Shown one piece after another: positions 1 through 7,578 of a stretch of 16,772 nt of DNA (position 1 is its first letter; each line of letters starts with the position of its first letter). The translations under genes and the position numbers were made by a program. The stretch lies in contig CALGOE010000235.1 of the NCBI GenBank assembly GCA_937958145.1, positions 1-16,772 on the forward strand. Reading direction: 5' to 3'. The notes under the pieces are model-generated. The model saw only the letters and a program-made list of their open reading frames with translations. It did no database searches and was not told where the DNA came from. This DNA is from an uncultured Desulfobacca sp. (lineage in GTDB: Bacteria; Desulfobacterota; Desulfobaccia; Desulfobaccales; Desulfobaccaceae).

Positions 1-315
1 TTCAAAGCGGCAGCCGCCGCGGCTGACTGGCAAAATGCTCCCGGTTTCTATATGGTCCTGACCGATCTTCCCGGCGATAATACCTGGCCCATTGTGGGGG
101 CGACTTTTATTCTCGTCCATAACGAACAACTGGACGCCAAGAAGGCCAAAGAAGTTCTGAAGTTTTTTGATTGGGCCTTCAAACACGGCGATGCCATTGC
201 CCAGGAGCTCCATTATGTGACCATGCCGGATAGCGTGGTGAAGCTGATTCAGGAAGGCTGGTCCAAAGGCGTGAAACATGCGGAACGCACCGGGCTGAAA
301 CAGATCTGGCCGTAA
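1..315 (+). CDS. pstS: PstS, phosphate ABC transporter substrate-binding protein (C-terminal part)
   Basis: This is the 3' end of a gene that starts before the window; the reading frame is open from base 1, giving 104 residues ending in ...KQIWP. PstS is the periplasmic phosphate-binding protein that delivers phosphate to the PstCAB importer. The visible part contains the typical late PstS stretch with a WPIVGATFILV strand, followed by a helix-rich end (VLKFFDWAFKHGD, then YVTMPDSVVKLIQ). The family fold ends this way, with a helix that includes a conserved 'P..vv..i...W' pattern. The lipoprotein or signal sequence and the phosphate-binding residues lie outside the window. The next genes are pstC, pstA, pstB and phoU on the same strand, which supports the call. 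A strong hairpin follows the stop codon. Confidence 0.92.
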   Translation, partial: FKAAAAAADWQNAPGFYMVLTDLPGDNTWPIVGATFILVHNEQLDAKKAKEVLKFFDWAFKHGDAIAQELHYVTMPDSVVKLIQEGWSKGVKHAERTGLKQIWP

Positions 316-342
316 CTGATCCAGGCCAGGCGGAACGCCCTG

Positions 343-385
343 AGAGAAGGGGGGTTAGGGGGACGCGCCCCCTCCCCTTCTCTTT
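343..385 (+). terminator. Strong hairpin after pstS: partial terminator or mRNA 3'-end stabiliser
   Basis: Ten bases at 343-352 (AGAGAAGGGG) pair perfectly with 374-383, and an inner stem of six (357-362 AGGGGG with 368-373) stacks on it. The two stems are separated by a 4-nt bulge (353-356), and the loop is ACGCG. A short T-rich run (TTTATT) follows. It lies 27 nt after the pstS stop and well before pstC. It could reduce read-through so that PstS is made in excess over the membrane parts, or it could protect the pstS 3' end. The U tract is short, so complete termination is unlikely. Confidence 0.55.
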
Positions 386-399
386 ATTCCCTCTCTCAA

Positions 400-412
400 C
401 CCCCGCTGGGGG
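400..412 (+). other. Small GC hairpin in the pstS-pstC spacer
   Basis: CCCCC at 400-404 and GGGGG at 408-412 flank a GCT loop. It lies 15 nt after the larger hairpin and has no T tract behind it. The rest of the 316-559 spacer holds no gene I can support. The -10-like TATGCT/TATAGT at 515-525 has no matching -35, and no clear Pho box was seen. Confidence 0.3.
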
Positions 413-559
413 CATTGGCTTTCCTAACAGGCAGGAACTTGACCGACATTCACTGCCTCCTCGGCGCCCCGGCACTGGTTGCAGACACCCTAGGTATGGT
501 AGCTCCTGTTCTTTTATGCTATAGTGCATTATAAAGAACGATCGCAAGGGATGGTTGAT

Positions 560-1525
560 ATGCCTCAGGCCAAAGACGTGGTGGTGCCGGTGGCGGTCCG
601 CAACCGCAGCCTCCTCAACGCCGACACGGTCTTTAAAGGGCTGACGGTGGCCGCAGCGGTGGTGGTGCCCATCATCATTGTGGGCATCTTCTGGGAGCTG
701 CTCAGCCTCTCCTGGCCGGCCCTGATGAAATTCGGCTGGCGGTTTTTCGTCACCGAAGTCTGGAATCCCGTCACCCAGCAATTCGGCGCGGCCAGCAGCA
801 TTTATGGCACCATCGTCTCCACCCTCATTGCCATGGTGCTGGCAGTGCCCATGAGCATCGTCATCGCCCTGTTTCTGGTGGAGCTGGCGCCGCCGCCGGT
901 CAGCAAGGTGGTGGGCAACCTCATCGAACTGCTGGCTGCCATCCCCAGCATTATTTATGGCATGTGGGGTCTGTTTATCTTTGCCCCTTTTATGGCCACG
1001 TATGTCCAGCCGTTTCTGGGGAAGTATCTCGGCTTTCTGCCCTTGTTCTCCGGTCCGCCCATGGGCATCGGCATGCTCACCGCCGGCATCATCCTGGCCT
1101 TCATGGTCTTGCCTTTTATCACCTCTATCTGTCGGGATGTCTTTGCCCTGGTGCCGGCGGTCTTAAAGGAATCGGGCTATGGCGTGGGCGCCACCACCTG
1201 GGAGGTAACCTATAAAATAACCATCCCCTACGGCATAGTGGGCGTCTTGGGCGGCATCTTCCTGGGGTTGGGCCGGGCCCTGGGGGAAACCATGGCGGTA
1301 ACCTTTGTCATCGGCAACACCCACAAGATTTCCCTGTCGCTCTTTGCGCCGGGCAACAGCATCGCCTCCAGTCTGGCCAACGAATTCGCCGAAGCCACCG
1401 AACCCATTTACCTCAGTTCTCTGATCGCCCTGGGCCTGGTGCTTTTTATCTTCACGTTTCTGGTCCAGGTAATTTCCCAGATCATGTTGCGGCGCCTCTA
1501 CCGGGGCTGGAGCATCAAAATATGA
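560..1525 (+). CDS. pstC: PstC, phosphate ABC transporter permease
   Basis: One of the two inner-membrane permeases of the high-affinity phosphate importer; it pairs with PstA and is driven by PstB. The 321-residue protein is near the usual PstC length. About six hydrophobic segments are visible. The late cytoplasmic loop carries the EAA-type coupling motif (GVGATTWEVTYKITIPYGIVG), followed by the family's GRALGETMAV stretch. I chose ATG 560 because AAGGGA (546-551) lies 8 nt upstream. An in-frame ATG at 551 and a GTG at 524 are alternatives, adding 3 or 12 residues, but the GTG overlaps a -10-like box and lacks a ribosome binding site. The gene ends ATATGA, so its stop overlaps the pstA start by 4 nt, indicating translational coupling. 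Confidence 0.95.
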   Translation: MPQAKDVVVPVAVRNRSLLNADTVFKGLTVAAAVVVPIIIVGIFWELLSLSWPALMKFGWRFFVTEVWNPVTQQFGAASSIYGTIVSTLIAMVLAVPMSIVIALFLVELAPPPVSKVVGNLIELLAAIPSIIYGMWGLFIFAPFMATYVQPFLGKYLGFLPLFSGPPMGIGMLTAGIILAFMVLPFITSICRDVFALVPAVLKESGYGVGATTWEVTYKITIPYGIVGVLGGIFLGLGRALGETMAVTFVIGNTHKISLSLFAPGNSIASSLANEFAEATEPIYLSSLIALGLVLFIFTFLVQVISQIMLRRLYRGWSIKI

Positions 1526-2367
1526 AGCCGCGACCGGCCACAGGGCGTCGAATCCTTAATCTCCTGGTCAATGTGGTGGCCTCTCTGGCTGCTTCCTCGG
1601 GTATCATCGTCCTCTTATGGATCACCATCATCTTGGCCTACAAGGGCATTCCAGCCCTGAACCTGGACTTTTTCCTGAACCTGCCGACGCCCCCCATGAT
1701 CCCGGGCGGCGGTCTGGCCAACGCCATTTTGGGCACGCTTTTGTTAACCGTGCTGGCCACCGTGTTTGCCGTCCCCATCGGCCTGTTGGCGGGCATCTGT
1801 CTGGGTGAATTCGGGCAACAGTCCAAACTGGCGGACCTGTGCCGTTTTGCCGCCAATGTCCTGACCGGCATGCCCTCCATCATCGTGGGCATCTTTGTCT
1901 ACGGTCTGCTGGTCCTGACCATGGGCAATTTCTCCGGTCTGGCCGGGGCCGTTGCCCTGGCCATCATCATGCTGCCGGTGGTGGCCCGGACCACCGAAGA
2001 TATGCTGCGCCTGGTTCCGGACCCGTTGCGGGAATCAGCCCTGGCCATGGGGGCGCCGCGCTGGAAGGTCACCCTCCTCATCGTTTTTCGGGCCGCCCGC
2101 TCCGGGATCATTACCGGCGTCCTCTTGGGGGTCGCCCGGGTCAGCGGCGAAACTGCGCCATTATTGTTCACCGCCCTGAATAGCCCTTACATGATGTCGT
2201 CCCTCCTGCAGCCCATGCCCAACCTGACGGTGACCATTTTTAACTACGCCATGTCACCGTATGAAGATTGGCAGCGTCTGGCTTGGGGCGCCTCATTGCT
2301 GATTACCGCCGGCGTGTTAGTGCTCAATATCCTGGCCCGGTTTATCTTTGGAGAACGCAAATCATGA
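1522..2367 (+). CDS. pstA: PstA, phosphate ABC transporter permease
   Basis: Second membrane permease of the phosphate importer, 281 residues, the usual size. It has a long N-terminal hydrophobic segment, the GGLANAILGTLLLTVLA segment typical of PstA, and the coupling loop ESALAMGAPRWKVTLLIVF followed by GVLLGVARVSGETAPLL, the PstA counterpart of the PstC GRALGET motif. A GGAG ribosome binding site (in ctggagcatcaaaat) precedes ATG 1522. The start overlaps the pstC stop (ATGA), and the pstA stop overlaps the pstB start in the same way. Such tight coupling fits a fixed stoichiometry of the three transporter parts. No oddities were seen. Confidence 0.96.
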   Translation: MKPRPATGRRILNLLVNVVASLAASSGIIVLLWITIILAYKGIPALNLDFFLNLPTPPMIPGGGLANAILGTLLLTVLATVFAVPIGLLAGICLGEFGQQSKLADLCRFAANVLTGMPSIIVGIFVYGLLVLTMGNFSGLAGAVALAIIMLPVVARTTEDMLRLVPDPLRESALAMGAPRWKVTLLIVFRAARSGIITGVLLGVARVSGETAPLLFTALNSPYMMSSLLQPMPNLTVTIFNYAMSPYEDWQRLAWGASLLITAGVLVLNILARFIFGERKS

Positions 2368-3212
2368 CGGCCATCCGACCGCAGACAAAAAATGCCGAAC
2401 CCAGCCTTATCAAAAGTGCTGAGATTGCCGAAGTTATAGGCAAACAGCAGCCGCATACCGAAGCCAAAATTTTGACTCGCCACCTCAACTTTTTTTATGG
2501 CGAACACCAGGCCCTGTTCGATAATAACCTGGAAATCGCCACGAACCGGGTGACGGCGATCATCGGCCCCTCGGGCTGCGGTAAATCCACCCATATACGG
2601 GTCTATAACCGGATTTTTGAATTGTACGGCGATCAGCGGGCCACCGGGGAGGTATTTTTAGACGGTCAGAATATTCTGACGCCCGAGACCGATCTTTTGG
2701 AATTACGTCGGCGGGTGGGGATGATCTTCCAGAAACCCACGCCCTTCCCCATGAGCATCTATGAAAATATCGCCTTCGGCTTGAAGCTGCACTATCGCCT
2801 GAGCAAAAGTGAAATTGCCGATCGGGTGGAAGATGCCTTGCGCAAGGCGGCGATCTGGGAGGAAGTGAAAGACGTGCTCCACAAACCGGGCACGGCCCTG
2901 TCCGGCGGCCAGCAGCAGCGCCTGTGTATTGCCCGGGCCATCGTCGTGGCCCCCGAGGTGCTGCTCATGGATGAACCCTGCTCGGCCATCGACCCCATCG
3001 CCACCAACAAGATCGAAGAACTGATCCACGAGTTGAAAAGCTCGTATACCATTGCCATTGTCACCCACAATATGCAGCAAGCGGCCCGGGTCTCAGATTA
3101 TACCGCCTTTTTCTTCGAGGGCAAAATTATCGAATTCGGCACCACCAAACAGATTTTCACCAATCCCACGAATAAACAGACCGAAGAATATATTACCGGC
3201 CGTTTCGGCTAA
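2364..3212 (+). CDS. pstB: PstB, phosphate ABC transporter ATPase
   Basis: ATPase that powers PstC/PstA, 282 residues. Visible motifs are Walker A GPSGCGKST (68-76), the Q-loop at Q123 in GMIFQKPTPFPMSIYENI (the PstB-specific form), signature LSGGQQQR (179-186), Walker B VLLMDE (199-204), a D-loop-like SAIDP and switch His235 in THNMQQA. The MQQAARVSDYTAFF tail is diagnostic of PstB. GGAGAA (2350-2355) lies 8 nt before ATG 2364. The frame is open further upstream inside pstA, but the ATGA overlap and the ribosome binding site fix this start. The N-terminal lead of about 35 residues before the ABC domain is a little longer than in E. coli. After Walker A the usual leucines are replaced (STHIRVYNR), a mild variation. 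Confidence 0.97.
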   Translation: MTAIRPQTKNAEPSLIKSAEIAEVIGKQQPHTEAKILTRHLNFFYGEHQALFDNNLEIATNRVTAIIGPSGCGKSTHIRVYNRIFELYGDQRATGEVFLDGQNILTPETDLLELRRRVGMIFQKPTPFPMSIYENIAFGLKLHYRLSKSEIADRVEDALRKAAIWEEVKDVLHKPGTALSGGQQQRLCIARAIVVAPEVLLMDEPCSAIDPIATNKIEELIHELKSSYTIAIVTHNMQQAARVSDYTAFFFEGKIIEFGTTKQIFTNPTNKQTEEYITGRFG

Positions 3213-3269
3213 ACAGAGTTTTTGCTTGCCGGACAGAAGGCGTTCTTGTTATATTGTGAAATATGGTTC

Positions 3270-3296
3270 GCCCCTGCCCGGCAAGGCCGGAGGGGC
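3270..3296 (+). other. GC hairpin in the pstB-phoU spacer
   Basis: GCCCCT (3270-3275) pairs with AGGGGC (3291-3296). After a 2-nt bulge, CCGGC (3278-3282) pairs with GCCGG (3286-3290) around an AAG loop. No T run follows, so it is not a standard terminator. It may be an mRNA processing or stability element that lowers phoU expression relative to pstB. Its position argues against starting phoU at the in-frame ATG at 3263. Confidence 0.4.
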
Positions 3297-3328
3297 AACT
3301 TGGACAACTTTACTGCTCGGATAATTTT

Positions 3329-4039
3329 ATGGCCAGGACCCTGGAATTAGAAATCGCCGGCATCAAAAAGAGAATCCTCTCTTTCTGTGCTGTGGTGGAA
3401 GAGAATGTGCGGGATGCTATCAAGGCCTTGGTGTATCGGGACACGGCCCTGGCCACCAAAGTTATTGATACGGATGAAGAAATAGATAGCATGGAGGTGG
3501 AGTTGGAAGAGGAATGCCTGAAAACCCTGGCACTCTACCAGCCCGTGGCCAAAGACCTGCGCTTTATCATCACCGTCTTCAATATTAACAATGATTTGGA
3601 ACGCATCGGCGATCTGGCGGTGAATATCGCCGAACGAGCTCTGTCCCTGGCCGCCTGTGCCGAGGTGGATATTCCCTTTGATTACACCGAGATGGCGGAA
3701 AAAGTCCTGTCCATGGTCAAAGACAGCCTGGATTCCCTGGTGCGCTTGGATCCGGAACTGGCCCGCCAAGTCTGCGACCGGGATGAGGAGATTGATCTCA
3801 TCAACCGCCAGGTGTATGCCCGGGTCCAAGACCGCATCCGGCAATATCCGGAACGGGTTGATTGTCTTATCCAGTTCCCGGCCATCTCCAGCGAGTTGGA
3901 ACGGATCGCCGACCACGCCACCAATATTGCCGAGGAGGTCATCTACTTGGCCAAGGGCGAGATTGTCCGCCACAAACCAAAAAACGATAAGCCGCAACTG
4001 AAGATCGTTCCACCCCGGACCTCCACGACCCCGGAATAA
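3329..4039 (+). CDS. phoU: PhoU, phosphate signalling protein
   Basis: PhoU couples the Pst transporter to the PhoR/PhoB sensor system and dampens phosphate uptake and the Pho response when phosphate is plentiful. The 236-residue protein shows the expected duplicated three-helix-bundle arrangement. The two metal-binding repeats are clear: NDLERIGDLAVNIAER (E91, D95, N99) and SELERIADHATNIAEEV (E191, D195, N199, E202). The basic, proline-rich tail (HKPKNDKPQLK) is a normal variation. ATG 3329 gives the family's start (MARTLELEIAGIKK). An upstream in-frame ATG at 3263 would add 22 non-conserved residues and sit under a hairpin. The ribosome binding site at 3329 is weak (ctcgg). The gene ends 18 nt from the oppositely directed phosphonate operon. 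Confidence 0.95.
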   Translation: MARTLELEIAGIKKRILSFCAVVEENVRDAIKALVYRDTALATKVIDTDEEIDSMEVELEEECLKTLALYQPVAKDLRFIITVFNINNDLERIGDLAVNIAERALSLAACAEVDIPFDYTEMAEKVLSMVKDSLDSLVRLDPELARQVCDRDEEIDLINRQVYARVQDRIRQYPERVDCLIQFPAISSELERIADHATNIAEEVIYLAKGEIVRHKPKNDKPQLKIVPPRTSTTPE

Positions 4040-4057
4040 CACGGCGGCAAAAGAACC

Positions 4058-5017
4058 TCAGCGGTCGGCCGCCAACACCACCAGACCCACCGCCAGCCAG
4101 AACCCTTCCCGAATCCGCCGGATCAGGCTGAAGGTAGCCCCCATAAGAGCCCCCAGCTGCAGGCCCATGGCCAAAAGAATATTCCCGCCATCCTGAACCC
4201 CCAGATTCCCAGGGATAAAAAAGGCCATGCCGCCGATGAGCGTGGCCAGGGCGTCCAGGCAAAGGGCAGTGACGAGATGGATGGGTTGCCCTAAAAGATC
4301 AAAGATTATATATACTTCTACGCCGTGGATCAGCCAACCCAGCAGGCTGCAGCCCAAAGACAGCCAGAAACGCCAGAGGTGCCGGCGGTAAAATGTGGAC
4401 ATCTGGGCGTCCAGGCGGCAGAGGGCCGCCTCCTGTTCCTTTAAGCGGCGCGGCAGGAAGCGGCATTTCTCCAAAACCGCCATGCCCAGCCGGCACATGC
4501 CGTAGCGCTGCAGCACCACAAAACCCACCGCGGCCAGACCCAAGGCCAGTCCTGCCACCGCCAAAGCAAATAACTTGCCCGCCGAAAGGTGAAAAAGGAA
4601 AGGCGCCAGCACCATGCCCAAAAGAATATAAAAGGCCATGGACAGGACCAGGATCCCCTTACTGATGACCAGGGAAGCGGTGGCGTCGGTGAGGGATATA
4701 CCTTTATTCTGGAGCATGAGGGCCTTGACCGGTTCCCCCCCCAGGCTGGCCATGGGCGTCAGGACATTGACCGCCTCACCGGCCAGACGGTTAAAGAAGA
4801 GATAGCGGATCGTCACCCCGGGAGGAAACCGCTCAAAACAGCAATACCAGGAGATGGTGTCGAAGAGGTTCACCAGCAGATAGGGGAACAGAATGAGCGG
4901 CCAATACCAGCCCACCAGTTTCAGGTGCCGCAGGATCTCGGACCAGCCCACCAGGTGAAACATCCACACCAGGGAGATGGCAGCCACGACCAAGAATAGC
5001 AGCTTAATCTTACCCAT
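4058..5017 (-). CDS. Lysylphosphatidylglycerol synthase TM-region/UPF0104 family membrane protein, putative lipid flippase
   Basis: A 319-residue, highly hydrophobic protein with about seven or eight membrane segments. Family marks are NVLTPMASLGGEPVKALML (84-102), the GGE-P-K motif shared by UPF0104, HpnL-like and MprF flippase-domain proteins, and a later PGNLGVQDGG (269-278). Members are lipid or isoprenoid-carrier flippases or transfer-domain partners; the substrate cannot be read from sequence. The start is ATG 5017, the first methionine that gives a membrane protein. Residues from an upstream start would be shadow translation of the preceding gene. It overlaps that gene's end by 8 nt, with GGCAGG just upstream, so translation is probably coupled. 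As the last gene of the phosphonate operon, it may flip or export the phosphonate product. That role is inferred from position. Confidence 0.8.
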   Translation of the reverse strand: MGKIKLLFLVVAAISLVWMFHLVGWSEILRHLKLVGWYWPLILFPYLLVNLFDTISWYCCFERFPPGVTIRYLFFNRLAGEAVNVLTPMASLGGEPVKALMLQNKGISLTDATASLVISKGILVLSMAFYILLGMVLAPFLFHLSAGKLFALAVAGLALGLAAVGFVVLQRYGMCRLGMAVLEKCRFLPRRLKEQEAALCRLDAQMSTFYRRHLWRFWLSLGCSLLGWLIHGVEVYIIFDLLGQPIHLVTALCLDALATLIGGMAFFIPGNLGVQDGGNILLAMGLQLGALMGATFSLIRRIREGFWLAVGLVVLAADR

Positions 5018-6386
5018 CTGCCTGCCGCCGAGAGTAAAGCCAGGCAAAAAGATTCGTCCCCACCGCCAGGGCCATGACCAGCCAGGTGAGCCGTTGCCAG
5101 ATGGCCATGAGGAGAATGATATAGAAGAAATCTCGACTGATGGCTTCGTCCAGAATCTTGTCGCCAAGAGTTTTGGATGCCTGCTGTCCCCACCCCGTCT
5201 GCGCCTGGGTAGTCGGCCGGACAAGCCGCCAACAGGTAATGTAGCCAAAAACGATGCAGACCCCCAAAACCAAAAAGAGAGGCTGGCCGGTGGATCTGTA
5301 ACAGCCGATGGAAATGCCGATGAATATCAGGAGGTTGACGACTGAGTCACCGTGGAGATCCAACAAGGCCCCCAGGCTTGATTCCTGATATTTCAGCCTG
5401 GCCACGGCGCCGTCCAAACAATCCAGGACCAGAATCAGGGGCAGCAATAACCCCGCCCCCACCGAGGCGGCATAGGAACCGTGGGCAAACCCCCAAACCG
5501 CCAGGAGTCCCACCAAAAAAGAAAGGAGAGTAATTTGATTCGGCGTCACCGGCCTTTCCAGGAGCCAGGGCAAGATAACCCGGGCCAGAGGGCGGTTCCA
5601 GGATTTTTCCAGGATACCCTCACTGAGCGGCGAATTATTCTGCAGGGCGATGAGACGGGCGGTCGCCGCGGCACGCTCCTCATCCCGTTTAACCGAGATC
5701 AGGGCCGCGGGATCGAGGCACACCATCCGGACCTGGGATTGTTGGCTTTTGCCAGCGATGAAGGCAGAGAAAGAGGCCCCCGAGGACTCGGCCGACCGCT
5801 GGGCGTCCTCCTCCGGTTTCGGCCAGAGCAGCCATTCTTGCCAGGCGACGGCGGAAAAAAGACAAAGACCGGTAATCTCCCAGCCCGTTGCCGTATTGTC
5901 CGGATTGTTGCTGATGCTGCCGCTATCCGGGCCTTGAGTCATTGGCAGGGTTGACAGCCGCAGCGAGGTGTGCTCAGCTGCCAACAGCGCCGGACTTGAG
6001 CCGGCCCGGGGTATTACCCCGAGACTGAGCCCCCCTGGGGCCGGCAGGTTAGCCCTTAGGGCCGAAAACACCGCCGGGGTCGGCAAGTAGTTGACCGGTA
6101 AGAGCAGCGTATAAGCGGCCTCTGGCCCTGACCCGGCGGTATTGGGCGCTTCGGGCCAGCAGGCCCTAACTGCCACGGTGCCGATCAGGTGTCTATATCG
6201 GCTCAACTCCTGCTCGAGGGTGGGCACATGGTCATCCCTGCTCAGGATGAAGATCCCTGCTATGCCGGCCCGCTTCAGCCCCAGAATCTGCCGGATCAGG
6301 AAGGGCAGACCGGCCACCGAACCGAAAAGATATCCTGGCAATCCCGTACCGTGGTGAGGGATGACGATGACGGCCTGCTGGATCAT
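5010..6386 (-). CDS. CDP-alcohol phosphatidyltransferase with degenerate nucleotidyltransferase-like N-terminal domain
   Basis: A 458-residue, two-part protein. The C-terminal half (about 255-458) is a membrane CDP-alcohol phosphatidyltransferase with a complete catalytic signature: D322, D325-G326, A329-R330, G339, D343, D347 (DxxDGxxAR-x8-GxxxDxxxD). These enzymes move a phospho- (or phosphono-) alcohol group from a CMP donor to an acceptor alcohol. The N-terminal half (1 to about 250) resembles a sugar-nucleotidyltransferase fold (AVIVIP, then VAGLPFLIRQILGLKRAGIAG), but the GxGxRL...PK nucleotide loop is gone. This layout matches bifunctional inositol-phosphate cytidylyltransferase/DIPP-synthase proteins. 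In this operon the likely donor is CMP-aminoethylphosphonate and the acceptor a diradylglycerol; both are inferred. The start ATG overlaps the transaminase stop (ATGA); no ribosome binding site is seen, so translation is coupled. Confidence 0.86.
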   Translation of the reverse strand: MIQQAVIVIPHHGTGLPGYLFGSVAGLPFLIRQILGLKRAGIAGIFILSRDDHVPTLEQELSRYRHLIGTVAVRACWPEAPNTAGSGPEAAYTLLLPVNYLPTPAVFSALRANLPAPGGLSLGVIPRAGSSPALLAAEHTSLRLSTLPMTQGPDSGSISNNPDNTATGWEITGLCLFSAVAWQEWLLWPKPEEDAQRSAESSGASFSAFIAGKSQQSQVRMVCLDPAALISVKRDEERAAATARLIALQNNSPLSEGILEKSWNRPLARVILPWLLERPVTPNQITLLSFLVGLLAVWGFAHGSYAASVGAGLLLPLILVLDCLDGAVARLKYQESSLGALLDLHGDSVVNLLIFIGISIGCYRSTGQPLFLVLGVCIVFGYITCWRLVRPTTQAQTGWGQQASKTLGDKILDEAISRDFFYIILLMAIWQRLTWLVMALAVGTNLFAWLYSRRQADG

Positions 6387-7516
6387 GACTGGTAGCGTAC
6401 GGGCACAGTGACTCCGAGTTCCATTAAAACTTCCTTCAGGGCCGCCAGAAAGGCCCGGATATCTTCCTCCACCAGAGCGCCGATGTTGGCCAGGCGAAAC
6501 GTCGCATTCGCCTGCATCTTGCCGGGATAGATGGTAAAGCCGCGCTCATAGAGGCCGTCATGGAGCCGATCGAAGTTATACTGCGGGTCCGCCGGCTCCA
6601 AAACCGTCGTCAGTAATGGCGATTGCCTTTCCAGGGGCAGCAGGGTCCGAAAGCCCAGTTCCTGGAGACCGGCCATGAGGGTCTCCCAATTGCGGCGGTA
6701 GCGGCGGTAGCGCTCCTCCGGCCCTTCCTGCCGGAATTCCCGAATGGCCTGGGCCAGGGCATACACTACCTGCACCGGCGGGGTAAACTGCATCTGGCCG
6801 TTGGCTTCAAAATGGCGGTATTGCTGATACAGGTTCAAATAAAAAGAACGGGCCGGAATCCGGCTGCTCTGTTCCAGGGCCTCCCGCCGGCAGATCACCC
6901 AAGCCAGGCCGGCCATCCCCTGTAGGCATTTATTGGACGTGGACAGCAGGTAGTCGATCTGCGGTTCCCGGACCTGCAAAGGCACGCCGCCCAGACTGGA
7001 AATGGCATCCACAATGAGGCTCACCTGGTACTCCCCAGCCAGAGCCGCGATCTCTGACAGGGGATTCAGCAGGCCGGTGCTGGTCTCGTGGTGCACCATG
7101 GCCAGGTGGCTGATCTGGGGGTGTTCGTCAAGGATCTGTCGGAGCCGGTTGATATCCGGCCATTCGCCCCAGGGGAAGTGCAGATCATAAAAGGGCAGTT
7201 GGTAGCAGCGGGCGATATCCACGAAACGTTGCCCATATGCCCCGTTGTTTATGATCACAACGCCCCCCTCCGGCGGTATGACCGAGTTCAGGACTGCGTC
7301 CATGGCTGCAGTCCCTGAACCGGCCAGCAGCACGCAGGTATGGGAGTCAGGCCGGCCGCCGGCAATCTGCACCAGATCAGATCGCACCTGTTGCAATACT
7401 TGCACAAACTCTTTCTCCCGGGGACAGATATCCGGGACCAGCAGGGCCTCTTTGACGGTGTCAGTGGTGGTCGCCGGACCAGGATTCAGGAGTATCTTCC
7501 GCGGCACCCGTGGCAA
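6383..7516 (-). CDS. phnW: 2-aminoethylphosphonate:pyruvate transaminase
   Basis: PLP enzyme of fold type I that interconverts phosphonoacetaldehyde plus alanine with AEP plus pyruvate; in this operon it should run towards AEP synthesis. It has 377 residues, normal length. Visible marks are LLNPGPATTTDTVKEALL (9-26), HHETSTGLLNP (142-152), cofactor Asp170 in VDAISSLGG, the Schiff-base Lys196 in STSNKCLQG (close to the PhnW SSANKCIQG motif) and Arg341 in TFRLANIG. The start is TTG 7516. A strong AGGAAGGAGAGGG (7520-7532) sits 7 nt upstream, and the protein from there begins just before the conserved N-terminus. A longer open frame to 7720 overlaps the preceding gene and is not family-like. A 62-nt gap with a GC hairpin separates it from the preceding gene, and its stop overlaps the next start by 4 nt. 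Confidence 0.93.
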   Translation of the reverse strand: MPRVPRKILLNPGPATTTDTVKEALLVPDICPREKEFVQVLQQVRSDLVQIAGGRPDSHTCVLLAGSGTAAMDAVLNSVIPPEGGVVIINNGAYGQRFVDIARCYQLPFYDLHFPWGEWPDINRLRQILDEHPQISHLAMVHHETSTGLLNPLSEIAALAGEYQVSLIVDAISSLGGVPLQVREPQIDYLLSTSNKCLQGMAGLAWVICRREALEQSSRIPARSFYLNLYQQYRHFEANGQMQFTPPVQVVYALAQAIREFRQEGPEERYRRYRRNWETLMAGLQELGFRTLLPLERQSPLLTTVLEPADPQYNFDRLHDGLYERGFTIYPGKMQANATFRLANIGALVEEDIRAFLAALKEVLMELGVTVPVRYQS

Positions 7517-7519
7517 TTT

Positions 7520-7532
7520 CCCTCTCCTTCCT
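7520..7532 (-). promoter_or_regulatory. Ribosome binding site that sets the TTG start of phnW
   Basis: On the - strand this reads AGGAAGGAGAGGG. Its GGAG core (7524-7527) is 7 nt from TTG 7516. The downstream in-frame GTG at 7507 is 16 nt from the GGAG core, too far, and no ATG is in frame nearby. Confidence 0.7.
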
Positions 7533-7541
7533 GATAAATCT

Positions 7542-7561
7542 GCGGCCGGGCGGGCGGCCGC
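7542..7561 (-). other. Perfect GC hairpin in the nucleotidyltransferase-phnW spacer
   Basis: GCGGCCG (7542-7548) and CGGCCGC (7555-7561) form a 7-bp all-GC stem with a 6-nt loop, ending 9 nt before the phnW ribosome binding site. No T tract follows. It may mark an mRNA processing point or a modest attenuation site dividing the operon between the cytidylyltransferase and the transaminase. Confidence 0.4.
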
Positions 7562-7578
7562 GGCATTTATTGGGCCAT

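Noticed and set aside
431..441. GCAGGAACTTG repeated at 13823-13833
   Set aside because: Eleven bases with different flanks; not enough to claim a dispersed repeat within one window.
439..444. TTGACC as a -35 box for pstC
   Set aside because: No -10-like sequence at a suitable distance; the A/T-rich boxes at 515-525 are too far downstream.
4043..4073. GGCGGC...GCCGCC inverted repeat at the phoU/flippase convergence
   Set aside because: Only six pairs around a 19-nt loop and no T tract on either strand; too weak for a bidirectional terminator.
5018..5248. N-terminal extension of the flippase-like gene by 77 residues
   Set aside because: It is Arg/Ser/Trp-rich shadow translation of the phosphatidyltransferase gene; the membrane protein begins at ATG 5017.
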